34,270 nt of DNA from Desulfobacteraceae bacterium (GTDB taxonomy: Bacteria > Desulfobacterota > Desulfobacteria > Desulfobacterales > Desulfosalsimonadaceae): contig JAIPEJ010000009.1 of NCBI GenBank assembly GCA_021737225.1, positions 1 through 34,270 on the forward strand. The letters run 5' to 3'. The notes beneath the pieces are model-generated. The model was not told where the DNA came from, searched no databases, and saw only the letters and a program-made list of their open reading frames with translations. Position numbers and translations under genes: made by a program. Every line of letters starts with the position of its first letter. Positions within the stretch are counted from its first letter, which is position 1. Below, one piece after another: positions 9,036 to 17,694 of the stretch.

Positions 9036-11720
9036 TTAATCGTTTTCCTTGCCGGCTGTTGGGGAGTCATTTTTTTTCGCGGATGGGACCTGCGGCCGGG
9101 CTGCATCTTTTTCGGGCGAACCCGCAGGCGTGCCGATCTCCGGCGGGGCCTGCTTTTCAAGGATTCGTTTTTGTATCTGGTCAAAGGCTTTTTCCAGGGA
9201 CGGCGCCATGGTTACCACGTCTCCCTGGGTGACGATCAGGCGCTGGAGCTGGGGAATTTTCAAATCGCCGGCGGCGCTCAGATAAACGGGCTGGATGTAG
9301 AAGACGGCGTTTCCAAGAGGCAGAATAATCATCCGGCCCCGTTTGACCTCCGATCCCGCCTGATCCCACAGGGTAAGCTGTTCGGCGATAACCGTGTCCT
9401 GGTCGATCAGGGCGTTGATCTGGGAGGGACCGTATACCTGCTTGCCCTTTGGAAAGCTGTAGACATAAAATTTCCCGTAATGGGTTGGGTCGCATCCGGC
9501 AATTACCAGGGACCGCAGATTGGGGCGGTTTTTGGGGCTCATGGGGGAGATGAGCAGAAATTCGGATTTTTCCTTTTCAATGAGATCCAGGGTCAGGTAA
9601 TAGGCGCGCATGGACTGGGAACCGATTTCCCGGATTTCTTCCTGGCGCTGGTGGGCCGATTCCCAGAGGTCTTCTTCCTGGTAAAATGTTTTCGGATCCC
9701 GCTGGTGGTACCGGGCATAAATTTCGGTCTGGATTTCAAAAATGTCCTTGGGATAGCGGACATGGGATTTCAGCGGCCCGGGCATTTCGTCCATGGGTTG
9801 CAGCAGCCCGGGGTAGATCCGGTTATAAGCCCGGATGACGGGATCGTCCGGGTCTGCCATATAGTAATCCACGGTACCGTTGTAGGCGTCGACCACGATT
9901 TTGACTGAATTGCGGATATAGTTTTTCCTGCCGTCATAAGGGGCGGCATTGGGATACCACCGGGATCGGGTGTAGGCGTCCTGCATCCAGAACAGGCCGT
10001 CTTTGGTGGCAACCAGGTACGGATCACGGTCGAGCCTGAAATACGGGGTCAAGTGGTTAATGGCATCACGGATATTGCGTCGGAACAGGATCTTGCTGTC
10101 ATTATTGGTCTTGGTGGTAAAAAGGATGTTTCGGTCTTCAAAGTATATGGAAAACAGGAACTTTCTGAAAAGGGAGTCAGCGGCCACCCCGCCTTTGCCC
10201 GAATAGTCGTTGCCGGCAAACGAATCCCCGTCCGGGTAGTCCATTTCCTTGGCGTCATTGGGCGCGATCACGTAATCAAGGTCCTCCAGTCCGAAGTATA
10301 TCCTGGGATTGGAAATGCGGAAGTCGTATTCCGATGCCGGGGAAATGCCCTTGATAAACCATTGCATCAGCTCCTCGCCGCTCTGGGCCGCGGGCGTCAT
10401 GACCGCGCCGTAGCCGTGGGTGTACTGCAGATGCCGGTTGATCCAGTTATCCCCGGTTCCGGGCAGCCTTTCCAGGTTGATTTCCCGGCCGGCCAGGTTA
10501 ACCTGCTGGTATTGCCCCCCGATTTCGTAGCGGTCCACATCCACGCCGGTGAAATTGTAATAGGGCCGAATGTTCTGGAGCTGGTCATAGACGTCCTCGA
10601 GCAGGTTTCGGTCCCATACGGGCGTATTCTGGATGTTCTGGCGGATGGCCCGGGTGGTGTCGCCCCAGGGAATCTGGTCCACCTGGAAATTCCGGATTTC
10701 CACGTCAGAAAGGTTGTAGGCCGAAAGCGTGGCCTGGACGCTGTTTTCGATATACGGTTTTTCCCGGGACATCTCGTTGGGCAGCACAAGGTATTGCTGC
10801 ACCATCTGCGGCAGAAACGAAGTCGTGCCAAGTGCGTATACCCCTGCAAAAACCAGTACCAGCGCGATTACAGGGACCAGCCTTTTCCGGAAATTCAGGT
10901 AATACAGAATGCCCAGGGCGGCTGCGATCCAGAGGATGACAGACGCCCATATCAGCGGCAGGGTGACATGCATCTGGGTAAATCCCGGGCCGAAAAACAG
11001 CGGCATGTGTTCCGCGTAATAGAGCAGATCGTATTTTTCCAGAAAAAGCCCCCAACTCACCAGGGCGGTAAGCGCGAGTGCGAGTATGTTGAGATGGAGC
11101 TTTGCCCCCTTGGGCAGAAAGCGATCGGTTTTGGCCAGCATTCTCCGTTCAACCCGGTAGAGAATAACGGATGCAGCCACTACGATCGCCACTGCGATTA
11201 CCAGGCGCTGTTCGATCAGGATGTGCATGGGATAGGAAAACAGGTAAAAACTCACATCATTGCCAAAGGCCGGGTCTGAGATGCCGGCATCAGGTCCGAA
11301 CAGGAAGAACAAAAGTCTTTCCCATTTTTCAAACAAGGGCAGGGCAATGAAGATGGAAAGCACCAGGGAAAGCGGGGCATAGACCTTCATGGAACCGGAG
11401 CGGAACAGGCGTGCCACTTCCCGGTACTGCAGCTTACGGTTTTTGTCCTTTTTCTCCGATGACGGCAGTCCGCTTCCCAGAAATCGCGAGGCGATCCAGA
11501 AATTCAAAAAGAAGAGCAAAAAGAAAAACAGGGTGACCCCGGCAAATACCAGGTACCTGTAGGAAAGCCGCAGAAAAAAGTATCCCCCGTAGCCAAGCGA
11601 GTCAAACCACCAGTAATCCACCAGGAAATCCAAAAACAGAAAGTAAAAGGCCACATACCCGAGGCCGATGACCACTGCGGCCGCGATCAGGCCGTATATC
11701 CAGTGTTTCTTTTTTTGCAT
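9036..11720 (-). CDS. UPF0182 (COG1615) family membrane protein
   Basis: Seven or so N-terminal TM helices, then FYxxDVDRYxxGGxYxQVxLAxRE and THGYGxVMxP-like motifs typical of UPF0182; AGGAG site upstream of the ATG at 11718-11720. Confidence 0.85.
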   Translation of the reverse strand: MQKKKHWIYGLIAAAVVIGLGYVAFYFLFLDFLVDYWWFDSLGYGGYFFLRLSYRYLVFAGVTLFFFLLFFLNFWIASRFLGSGLPSSEKKDKNRKLQYREVARLFRSGSMKVYAPLSLVLSIFIALPLFEKWERLLFFLFGPDAGISDPAFGNDVSFYLFSYPMHILIEQRLVIAVAIVVAASVILYRVERRMLAKTDRFLPKGAKLHLNILALALTALVSWGLFLEKYDLLYYAEHMPLFFGPGFTQMHVTLPLIWASVILWIAAALGILYYLNFRKRLVPVIALVLVFAGVYALGTTSFLPQMVQQYLVLPNEMSREKPYIENSVQATLSAYNLSDVEIRNFQVDQIPWGDTTRAIRQNIQNTPVWDRNLLEDVYDQLQNIRPYYNFTGVDVDRYEIGGQYQQVNLAGREINLERLPGTGDNWINRHLQYTHGYGAVMTPAAQSGEELMQWFIKGISPASEYDFRISNPRIYFGLEDLDYVIAPNDAKEMDYPDGDSFAGNDYSGKGGVAADSLFRKFLFSIYFEDRNILFTTKTNNDSKILFRRNIRDAINHLTPYFRLDRDPYLVATKDGLFWMQDAYTRSRWYPNAAPYDGRKNYIRNSVKIVVDAYNGTVDYYMADPDDPVIRAYNRIYPGLLQPMDEMPGPLKSHVRYPKDIFEIQTEIYARYHQRDPKTFYQEEDLWESAHQRQEEIREIGSQSMRAYYLTLDLIEKEKSEFLLISPMSPKNRPNLRSLVIAGCDPTHYGKFYVYSFPKGKQVYGPSQINALIDQDTVIAEQLTLWDQAGSEVKRGRMIILPLGNAVFYIQPVYLSAAGDLKIPQLQRLIVTQGDVVTMAPSLEKAFDQIQKRILEKQAPPEIGTPAGSPEKDAARPQVPSAKKNDSPTAGKEND

Positions 11721-12102
11721 CGCATCTCTCCTGCCCATAATTTCCGGGAGCATTGTTGGATAAAAGTCATAAATAGATAGATACTATATATGACAGTCAT
11801 TTGGCGGCATGTCAACTCATAGGCTTGTATGCGGGCAATGGCCCATACCCCCTCATGCGCACAAGCTGACTTCATGTGCCACAAACCGGGTGATTTATCT
11901 TTGAAACCTGAAAAGTTCGAATTCCCTATAACTACAGGAAAAAATTGTCGAGAGGTTAGACCAGGGCGGGACGCCGAGGGTGTAATCTATGGATGCATTT
12001 TTTGCAGAAATGGTTATATTAAGACGGTTTACGGAAGAAAAAGCGATTATTTTCAGAATAATATTTTCAGAATAAAACGAAAACATGCAAGGAGCCGAAG
12101 CA

Positions 12103-12918
12103 ATGGCAAAAATCAATAATCCCATGGAAATCTACAAACTGTTAAACGGGTCCAATTGCCGCAAGTGCAATGAAAAAACCTGCATGGCATTTGCTGCAGC
12201 CGTGTTCAAGGGCCAGCGAAGCCTTTCAGACTGTCCGTACGTGGATGCGGATACGGTTGCGGCCCACGAAGGGCAGGGGGAACAGGAAAATCAGCAGCAG
12301 GCGGATACCGCAATCGACGTGAATGAAACCGTGGAAAAACTCCGGGAACAGATCCGGCAGACAGACCTGGAGGAAGCCGCCCGCCGCCTGGATGCCAGGT
12401 ATGCCAAAGGCCGGATCACAGTCAAGGTCATGGGTAAGGATTTTTCCGTGGACACCGACGGGCGGATTTATACAGAGATTCATGTCAACCCGTGGGTCAC
12501 GGTTCCGGTGTTTGACTATATCCTCAATGCCAGGGGTACAAAACCCACCGGCCAGTGGGTTCCCCTGCGAGAGCTCAAGGGCGGCCGGGAACGCGTGGGC
12601 CTGTTTGTCCAGCGCTGCGAAAAACCCTTAAAACGTATTGCAGACACGTATACGGACTTTTTTGACGACATGCTCGACGTGTTTGACGGCAAGCGCACGG
12701 AAACCCGCTTTGATGCGGATATCGCGGTGGTCTTGTACCCGCTGCCCAGGGCGCCGATCCTGTTTTGCTACTGGTCTGCAGAAGAAGGCATGGCGTCCAA
12801 TTTGCAGATCTTCTTTGACACCTGCGTGGAGGACAACCTGAGCATTCATTCCATTTATACCCTGGGTGCCGGGCTGGTGGCGATGTTTGAAAAGCTTTCC
12901 ATGAAGCATGCGTCCTGA
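12103..12918 (+). CDS. DUF3786 protein with N-terminal 4Fe-4S (CFeSP/RnfB-like) domain
   Basis: N-terminal C-x2-C-x4-C-x16-C motif (NCRKCNEKTCMAFAAAVFKGQRSLSDC) followed by a DUF3786-like domain; ATG 12103 preceded by AAGGAG. Confidence 0.75.
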   Translation: MAKINNPMEIYKLLNGSNCRKCNEKTCMAFAAAVFKGQRSLSDCPYVDADTVAAHEGQGEQENQQQADTAIDVNETVEKLREQIRQTDLEEAARRLDARYAKGRITVKVMGKDFSVDTDGRIYTEIHVNPWVTVPVFDYILNARGTKPTGQWVPLRELKGGRERVGLFVQRCEKPLKRIADTYTDFFDDMLDVFDGKRTETRFDADIAVVLYPLPRAPILFCYWSAEEGMASNLQIFFDTCVEDNLSIHSIYTLGAGLVAMFEKLSMKHAS

Positions 12919-13024
12919 GCCGGGCTGCTTGCGGTTGGCAAATCAAAAGCCCGATGCTTAGTATTATAGTCAGTGGCATCCTGCGTTGAACCGATGATTT
13001 GAAAAACCACCAAGCGCCAAGGAT

Positions 13025-13441
13025 ATGTACATGGAACCGCTCGATGCGATTGCTGCGCTGTCGCCCTGGGAACCCGGGCTTTTCGGTCTGTTCGCATTTA
13101 CTCTGGCAATCTTCGTGACGATGGGCCTGATGCTGGTGCTCACGTCCCGGCTGGGGGATAAGACATCCAATCCGGAAAAGCCGCATCCCTATGAAAGCGG
13201 CATTATTCCCACAGGCAATGCCCGGCTGCGATACCCGGTACCGTTTTTTCTGGTGGCCGTGTTTTTCCTGATTTTCGACGTGGAGGGGGCTTTTATCTTT
13301 TCCTGGGCCGCTGCGGCACAAACCCTTGGCTGGAAGGGCTGGCTGCAGATGGCCTTTTTTATTTTCGTGCTGTTTTGCGGCCTGGTCTACATCTGGCGCA
13401 AAGGAGGCCTGGATTGGGGCGGAAAAACAAGGATCGAATAG
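13025..13441 (+). CDS. nuoA: NADH-quinone oxidoreductase subunit A
   Basis: 3 TM helices, [39 protein letters not shown]. Confidence 0.93.
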   Translation: MYMEPLDAIAALSPWEPGLFGLFAFTLAIFVTMGLMLVLTSRLGDKTSNPEKPHPYESGIIPTGNARLRYPVPFFLVAVFFLIFDVEGAFIFSWAAAAQTLGWKGWLQMAFFIFVLFCGLVYIWRKGGLDWGGKTRIE

Positions 13442-15798
13442 GCCGGAGCGCCGGCCTGCTGGATCCCATAATCAACTGGGCCCATTCCCGGAGCCTGTGG
13501 CCCATGTATTTCGGGCTGTCCTGCTGTTTCGTGGAAGAATCCACAGCGCTGACCCCGAGATACGACCTGGCCCGGTTCGGCGCCGAGGTCCTGCGGCTTT
13601 CGCCCAGACAGGCCGATCTTTTGATTATATCCGGCACGGTGTTTAAAAAAGCCGCCCCAATGATCCTGCGCGTGTTTGAACAGATGGCCGAACCCAGGTG
13701 GGTCATCTCAATGGGGTCTTGCGCCAATACCGGCGGCATGTACGATGTCTATTCCGTGGTGCAGGGCATCAATCAGATCCTGCCGGTGGATGTCTATATC
13801 CCGGGCTGCCCGCCGCGGCCCGAAGCCGTGCTGGCCGGCATCACCGAGTTGCAGCGCAAAATCGGGGAGGAAACGCCTGCCCGGCAAGTTTTCGGTCTGG
13901 GCGGCGGCAGCCAGGGGTCTGCGGGTCCGGTTCTGGCAGACGGGCACACCAAGTCCAGGGACACCCGGGGGCCGGGCATGAACGGCATTGCCGTGCGGGG
14001 GGATTCGGTTTCCCCGCCGGAGTTCTTCGACAGCCGGGCAGACCTGATGTGGACCCCGCCGGCACAAAGCATCCGCCTGCCGGATTCGGCCGAAGACATC
14101 ATCTCCCAGGTGCGCTCCCGGTTCGGCGATGGCATCCGGGCTGCGGAAACTCCCGCTGACATGCTGACCCTGCACGTGCCGGAAAGCCGGGTGCGCGACG
14201 TGCTGCTTTACCTGAAAAAAACAGCCGCCCCGCGCTTTGAGCGCCTGGAGGATTACACGGCAGTTGACGAGTCCGCCCGGCGGAACCGGGACCAATACCC
14301 GGATTTCACCCTGGTATTTACCCTGCTGTGTTTTGACCCGCCCATGCGCATGCGCATCAAGGTCGCGCTTTTCGGCGAGTATCCCGAGACCGCCACCATA
14401 TGCGATATCTGGCCGGCTGCAAATTGGTACGAGCGGGAAATATACGACATGTTCGGCATCCGGTTTTCCGGGCATCCCGATTTGCGGCGCCTGATCATGC
14501 CGCCGGACTGGTCCGGCCATCCCCTTCGCAAGCCCCACCCGGACCGGGCCAAGGAAATGAACTCGTATACGTACCGCGACGCCTATTTTCGCCAGCCCCG
14601 GGCCGGGGAAGAATATTTCGCTCCGGATGCGGATGAAGGCGCCATGGTTTTAAACATCGGACCCCATCATACGGCAACCCATGGTTTGCTGCGCCTGATC
14701 GTGCGCCTGGAGGGCGAAACCATTGCCGGGCTGAACCTGGACGTGGGCTTTCATCACCGGGGCGTTGAGAAAATGGGCGAACGCCAGACCTGGCTGCAGT
14801 TCATTCCCTATACCGACCGGGTGGATTACATGGCCGGCGCGGCCAACAATCTGCCCTATGTCATGGCCGTGGAGCAGCTGGCCGATATCGCGGTGCCGGA
14901 AAGAGCCCGGCATATCCGGGTACTGATGTCCGAGCTGTTCCGCATCAGCAACCACCTGGCTTACCTCGGGATCATGGCCCATGATCTGGGCGCGATGACC
15001 CCGAATTTCTACACCTTCCGGGACCGTGAGATGGTGCTGGACATCGTGGAAATGATTTCCGGGGCCCGCCTGCATCCGTCCTGGTTCCGGCCCGGTGGCG
15101 TGGCCGCGGACATGCCTGCCGGCTGGAAGCCGGCGGTCCGGGATTTGCTCCGGCGCCTGCCCAAAACACTGAAAGACATTGAAAAGCTGACCCTGAAAAA
15201 TCCCATATTCAAGGCACGTACAAAAGGGCTCGGGGTTTTGCGCCGGGATCAAGCCATTGACTGGGGGGTGACCGGGCCGAATCTCCGGGCCTGCGGCATG
15301 GACTGGGATCTGCGCAAAAAAATGCCGTATTCCGGCTACGAGCAGTTTGATTTTGAGGTGCCCACCCACACCGACGGGGACAACTGGGCCCGCTACAAGA
15401 TGCGCATTGAGGAATGCCGCCAGAGCTTGCGAATTATCCGCCAGGTCATGGACGCCATGCCCGAAGGCAGGTACGTTACAAAAGACTACCGGTACTGCGT
15501 GCCTGAGCGCAAAGACATGTTAAATGATATTGAAAGCCTGATCCATCATTTTGTCAATGTCACCCGGGGCCCCCGGATGCCGCGGGGGGAGTCGTATGCG
15601 GCCTGCGAGATTCCCCGGGGCGAGCAGGGGTATCATGTTGTCAGCGACGGGCTTGGGGCGGCCTATCGCATGCGGGTGCGCGGGCCGAGCTTTACCAATG
15701 TGCAGGTCTTTGAGCAGATGACCCGGGGCGAGAGCCTGGCCGACCTGGTGGCGGTACTGGGCTCAACGGATTATACCCTGCCGGACCTGGATCGATAA
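13414..15798 (+). CDS. nuoBCD: Fused NADH-quinone oxidoreductase subunits B, C and D
   Basis: One uninterrupted ORF: NuoB ([27 protein letters not shown]), NuoC ([33 protein letters not shown]), NuoD ([24 protein letters not shown]); TTG start 13414 has AAGGAGG with 6-nt spacing. Confidence 0.93.
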   Translation: MGRKNKDRIGRSAGLLDPIINWAHSRSLWPMYFGLSCCFVEESTALTPRYDLARFGAEVLRLSPRQADLLIISGTVFKKAAPMILRVFEQMAEPRWVISMGSCANTGGMYDVYSVVQGINQILPVDVYIPGCPPRPEAVLAGITELQRKIGEETPARQVFGLGGGSQGSAGPVLADGHTKSRDTRGPGMNGIAVRGDSVSPPEFFDSRADLMWTPPAQSIRLPDSAEDIISQVRSRFGDGIRAAETPADMLTLHVPESRVRDVLLYLKKTAAPRFERLEDYTAVDESARRNRDQYPDFTLVFTLLCFDPPMRMRIKVALFGEYPETATICDIWPAANWYEREIYDMFGIRFSGHPDLRRLIMPPDWSGHPLRKPHPDRAKEMNSYTYRDAYFRQPRAGEEYFAPDADEGAMVLNIGPHHTATHGLLRLIVRLEGETIAGLNLDVGFHHRGVEKMGERQTWLQFIPYTDRVDYMAGAANNLPYVMAVEQLADIAVPERARHIRVLMSELFRISNHLAYLGIMAHDLGAMTPNFYTFRDREMVLDIVEMISGARLHPSWFRPGGVAADMPAGWKPAVRDLLRRLPKTLKDIEKLTLKNPIFKARTKGLGVLRRDQAIDWGVTGPNLRACGMDWDLRKKMPYSGYEQFDFEVPTHTDGDNWARYKMRIEECRQSLRIIRQVMDAMPEGRYVTKDYRYCVPERKDMLNDIESLIHHFVNVTRGPRMPRGESYAACEIPRGEQGYHVVSDGLGAAYRMRVRGPSFTNVQVFEQMTRGESLADLVAVLGSTDYTLPDLDR

Positions 15799-15810
15799 AG
15801 GAGCTTCACC

Positions 15811-16290
15811 ATGCTGGCCGAACAAATCCGAGCTGAACTGGAAAAGCAGATCGCGGCCGCGGATCATCCGCAGGAACTGGCCGTGGACGTGATGCTGGCC
15901 TTTCAGGAGGCCGCAGGGTATCTTTCTGATACGGCCCTGGAGGCGGCCGCAGCCATGCTGAAAATGCATCCCGTGGAGATCGAGGAAATCGCCACGTTTT
16001 ATACCTTTATATACCGCGAGCCTGTCGGGCAAAACGTGATTCACATCTGCGACAGCGTAATCTGCTGGCTGGACGGATCCGAATCCCTGATGGATTATAT
16101 CTGCCGGAAACTTGGCATTGCGCCGGGTCAGACCACCCCGGACGGCGGATTTACCCTGCTGCCGGCCTGCTGCCTTGGGTATTGTGACAGGAGCCCGGCC
16201 ATGATGATCAACAGGAAGGTCTACGGGCATCTGAGTCGGGAGAGAATCGATGACATCCTGGCCCGATTCGAACACGAGGAGCCGGCGTAA
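15811..16290 (+). CDS. nuoE: NADH-quinone oxidoreductase subunit E (2Fe-2S)
   Basis: CDSVIC and CCLGYCDRSPA 2Fe-2S ligands, thioredoxin-like fold sequence. Confidence 0.92.
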   Translation: MLAEQIRAELEKQIAAADHPQELAVDVMLAFQEAAGYLSDTALEAAAAMLKMHPVEIEEIATFYTFIYREPVGQNVIHICDSVICWLDGSESLMDYICRKLGIAPGQTTPDGGFTLLPACCLGYCDRSPAMMINRKVYGHLSRERIDDILARFEHEEPA

Positions 16291-17586
16291 ATGGAAACCC
16301 GGGTACTTCTGAAAAACCGGAAACCCGATCGCATTCTGGACCTGGACGAATACCGGGCATCCGGCGGGTATACGGCCGCCGAAGAAATGCTGCAGACCGG
16401 GCGCCCGGCTGATGTGCAGGAGGTGCTGGAAGCCGCCGGCCTGCTGGGGCGCGGGGGTGCGGCCTTTCCCATGGGGGTGAAGCTCTCCACGGTTGCTGAA
16501 GATGCGCCGTTTCCGAGGTACCTGGTCTGCAACGCCGATGAAATGGAGCCGGGCACGTTCAAGGACCGGGTGCTGATCCATACCAGCCCGCACCTGCTCA
16601 TCGAGGGGATGCTTCTGGCCGCGTTTTCTGTTCGCGCCGAACACGGCATCATATTCATCCGGCCGGAGTACGAAAACGCCGCCCGTATCCTGGAACGGGA
16701 AGCCGCCCTGGCCCGGGAACACGGCTTGCTGGGAAAAAATATTTTCAGTTCCGGGTTTAATTTTGACATCGTGGTCCACAGAAGCGGCGGCCGTTATATC
16801 TGCGGCGAGGGCACGGCTTTGTTAAACGCCCTGGAAGGCAAACGGCCCAACCCGCGCAAGCCGCCGCCTTATCCCACGGTCAGAGGATTGTGGCAGCTTC
16901 CCACGGTGGTACAGAACGTGGAAACCCTGTGCTTTGTGCCCCACGTGGTGCAAAACGGGGCCGAGTGGTTCCGGAACCTGGCAACAGGCCCGGATGAGGC
17001 CGGCACCAAGATTTTTTCCGTCTCGGGCCGGGTCCGGCGGCCCGGGTGCTACGAGCTGCCCATGGGAACAGCCCTGTCCGAGATTATCGAAACCCATGCC
17101 GGCGGCATGGCGGGTGATGGCAGGTTCAAGGCATGCCTGCCCGGCGGGGCCTCCACCGGATATATGCCCGAATCCATGTATCACCAGGAGATGGGATACA
17201 AGGGGCTGTCTGATGCCGGATTCCGCCTGGGCACGGCCGCGGTCATGGTGTTTGACCATTCCGCCTGCCTGGTGGGGGCCACTGTGAACCTGCTTGCGTT
17301 TTTTGCACGGGAATCCTGCGGCTGGTGCACCCCGTGCCGGGAGGGACTGCCGTACATGCACGATCTGCTCCGGCGCATTGAAAACGGGCAGGGCAGGGCG
17401 GAATTCGTGCCCATGCTCCGGGAGATGGCCGGGCAGATGGGGCTTGCGTACTGCGCATTTGCCCCGGGGGCGGCAGCACCCGTGGAAAGTTTGATCACGT
17501 ATTTTGAAGACGAACTCCGGGAGCACATTGAAACCCGACGATGTCCGTTTGAAACCCGGGGGCCAATTGCGGGGGCAACGAAATGA
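16291..17586 (+). CDS. nuoF: NADH-quinone oxidoreductase subunit F (FMN, 4Fe-4S)
   Basis: GRGGAAFPMG, NADEMEPGTFKDR, ESCGWCTPCREG and a downstream Cys. Confidence 0.93.
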   Translation: METRVLLKNRKPDRILDLDEYRASGGYTAAEEMLQTGRPADVQEVLEAAGLLGRGGAAFPMGVKLSTVAEDAPFPRYLVCNADEMEPGTFKDRVLIHTSPHLLIEGMLLAAFSVRAEHGIIFIRPEYENAARILEREAALAREHGLLGKNIFSSGFNFDIVVHRSGGRYICGEGTALLNALEGKRPNPRKPPPYPTVRGLWQLPTVVQNVETLCFVPHVVQNGAEWFRNLATGPDEAGTKIFSVSGRVRRPGCYELPMGTALSEIIETHAGGMAGDGRFKACLPGGASTGYMPESMYHQEMGYKGLSDAGFRLGTAAVMVFDHSACLVGATVNLLAFFARESCGWCTPCREGLPYMHDLLRRIENGQGRAEFVPMLREMAGQMGLAYCAFAPGAAAPVESLITYFEDELREHIETRRCPFETRGPIAGATK

Positions 17587-17589
17587 TCA

Positions 17590-17667
17590 CCACGAAGCAC
17601 ACGAAGCGCACGAAGGTTTTTTCTTATTTCTTATATTTTCCCTTCGTGTTCTTCGTGCCCTTTGTGG
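17590..17667. repeat. CACGAAG-type imperfect palindrome between nuoF and nuoG
   Basis: CCACGAAGCACACGAAGCGCACGAAGG (17590-17616) pairs with CCTTCGTGTTCTTCGTGCCCTTTGTGG (17641-17667) around an AT-rich 24-nt loop. Confidence 0.8.
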
Positions 17668-17694
17668 TTCTGAGTTATCATCCGGATAGCCATT

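Noticed and set aside
8145-9908. 587-aa plus-strand ORF antisense to the AsmA-like and UPF0182 genes
   Set aside because: Spans two well-supported minus-strand genes and their junction; no recognisable domain; typical high-GC shadow ORF
10053-11279. 408-aa plus-strand ORF inside the UPF0182 gene
   Set aside because: Antisense shadow of a recognisable conserved protein; His/Gln-rich composition at the end typical of reverse-frame reading
11823-11864. GCTTGT...ACAAGC imperfect palindrome between the divergent UPF0182 and DUF3786 genes
   Set aside because: Interrupted stem with poor inner pairing; could be a regulatory dyad but insufficient support
12274-12281. GGGCAGGG KOPS-like octamers near an ftsK gene
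   Set aside because: Short motif frequent by chance in GC-rich sequence; no orientation analysis possible in one window
13005-13021. ACCACCAAGCGCCAAGG upstream of nuoA resembling a dispersed CCAAGG/CACGAAG repeat fragment
   Set aside because: Single short arm with no complementary partner nearby; too weak to call
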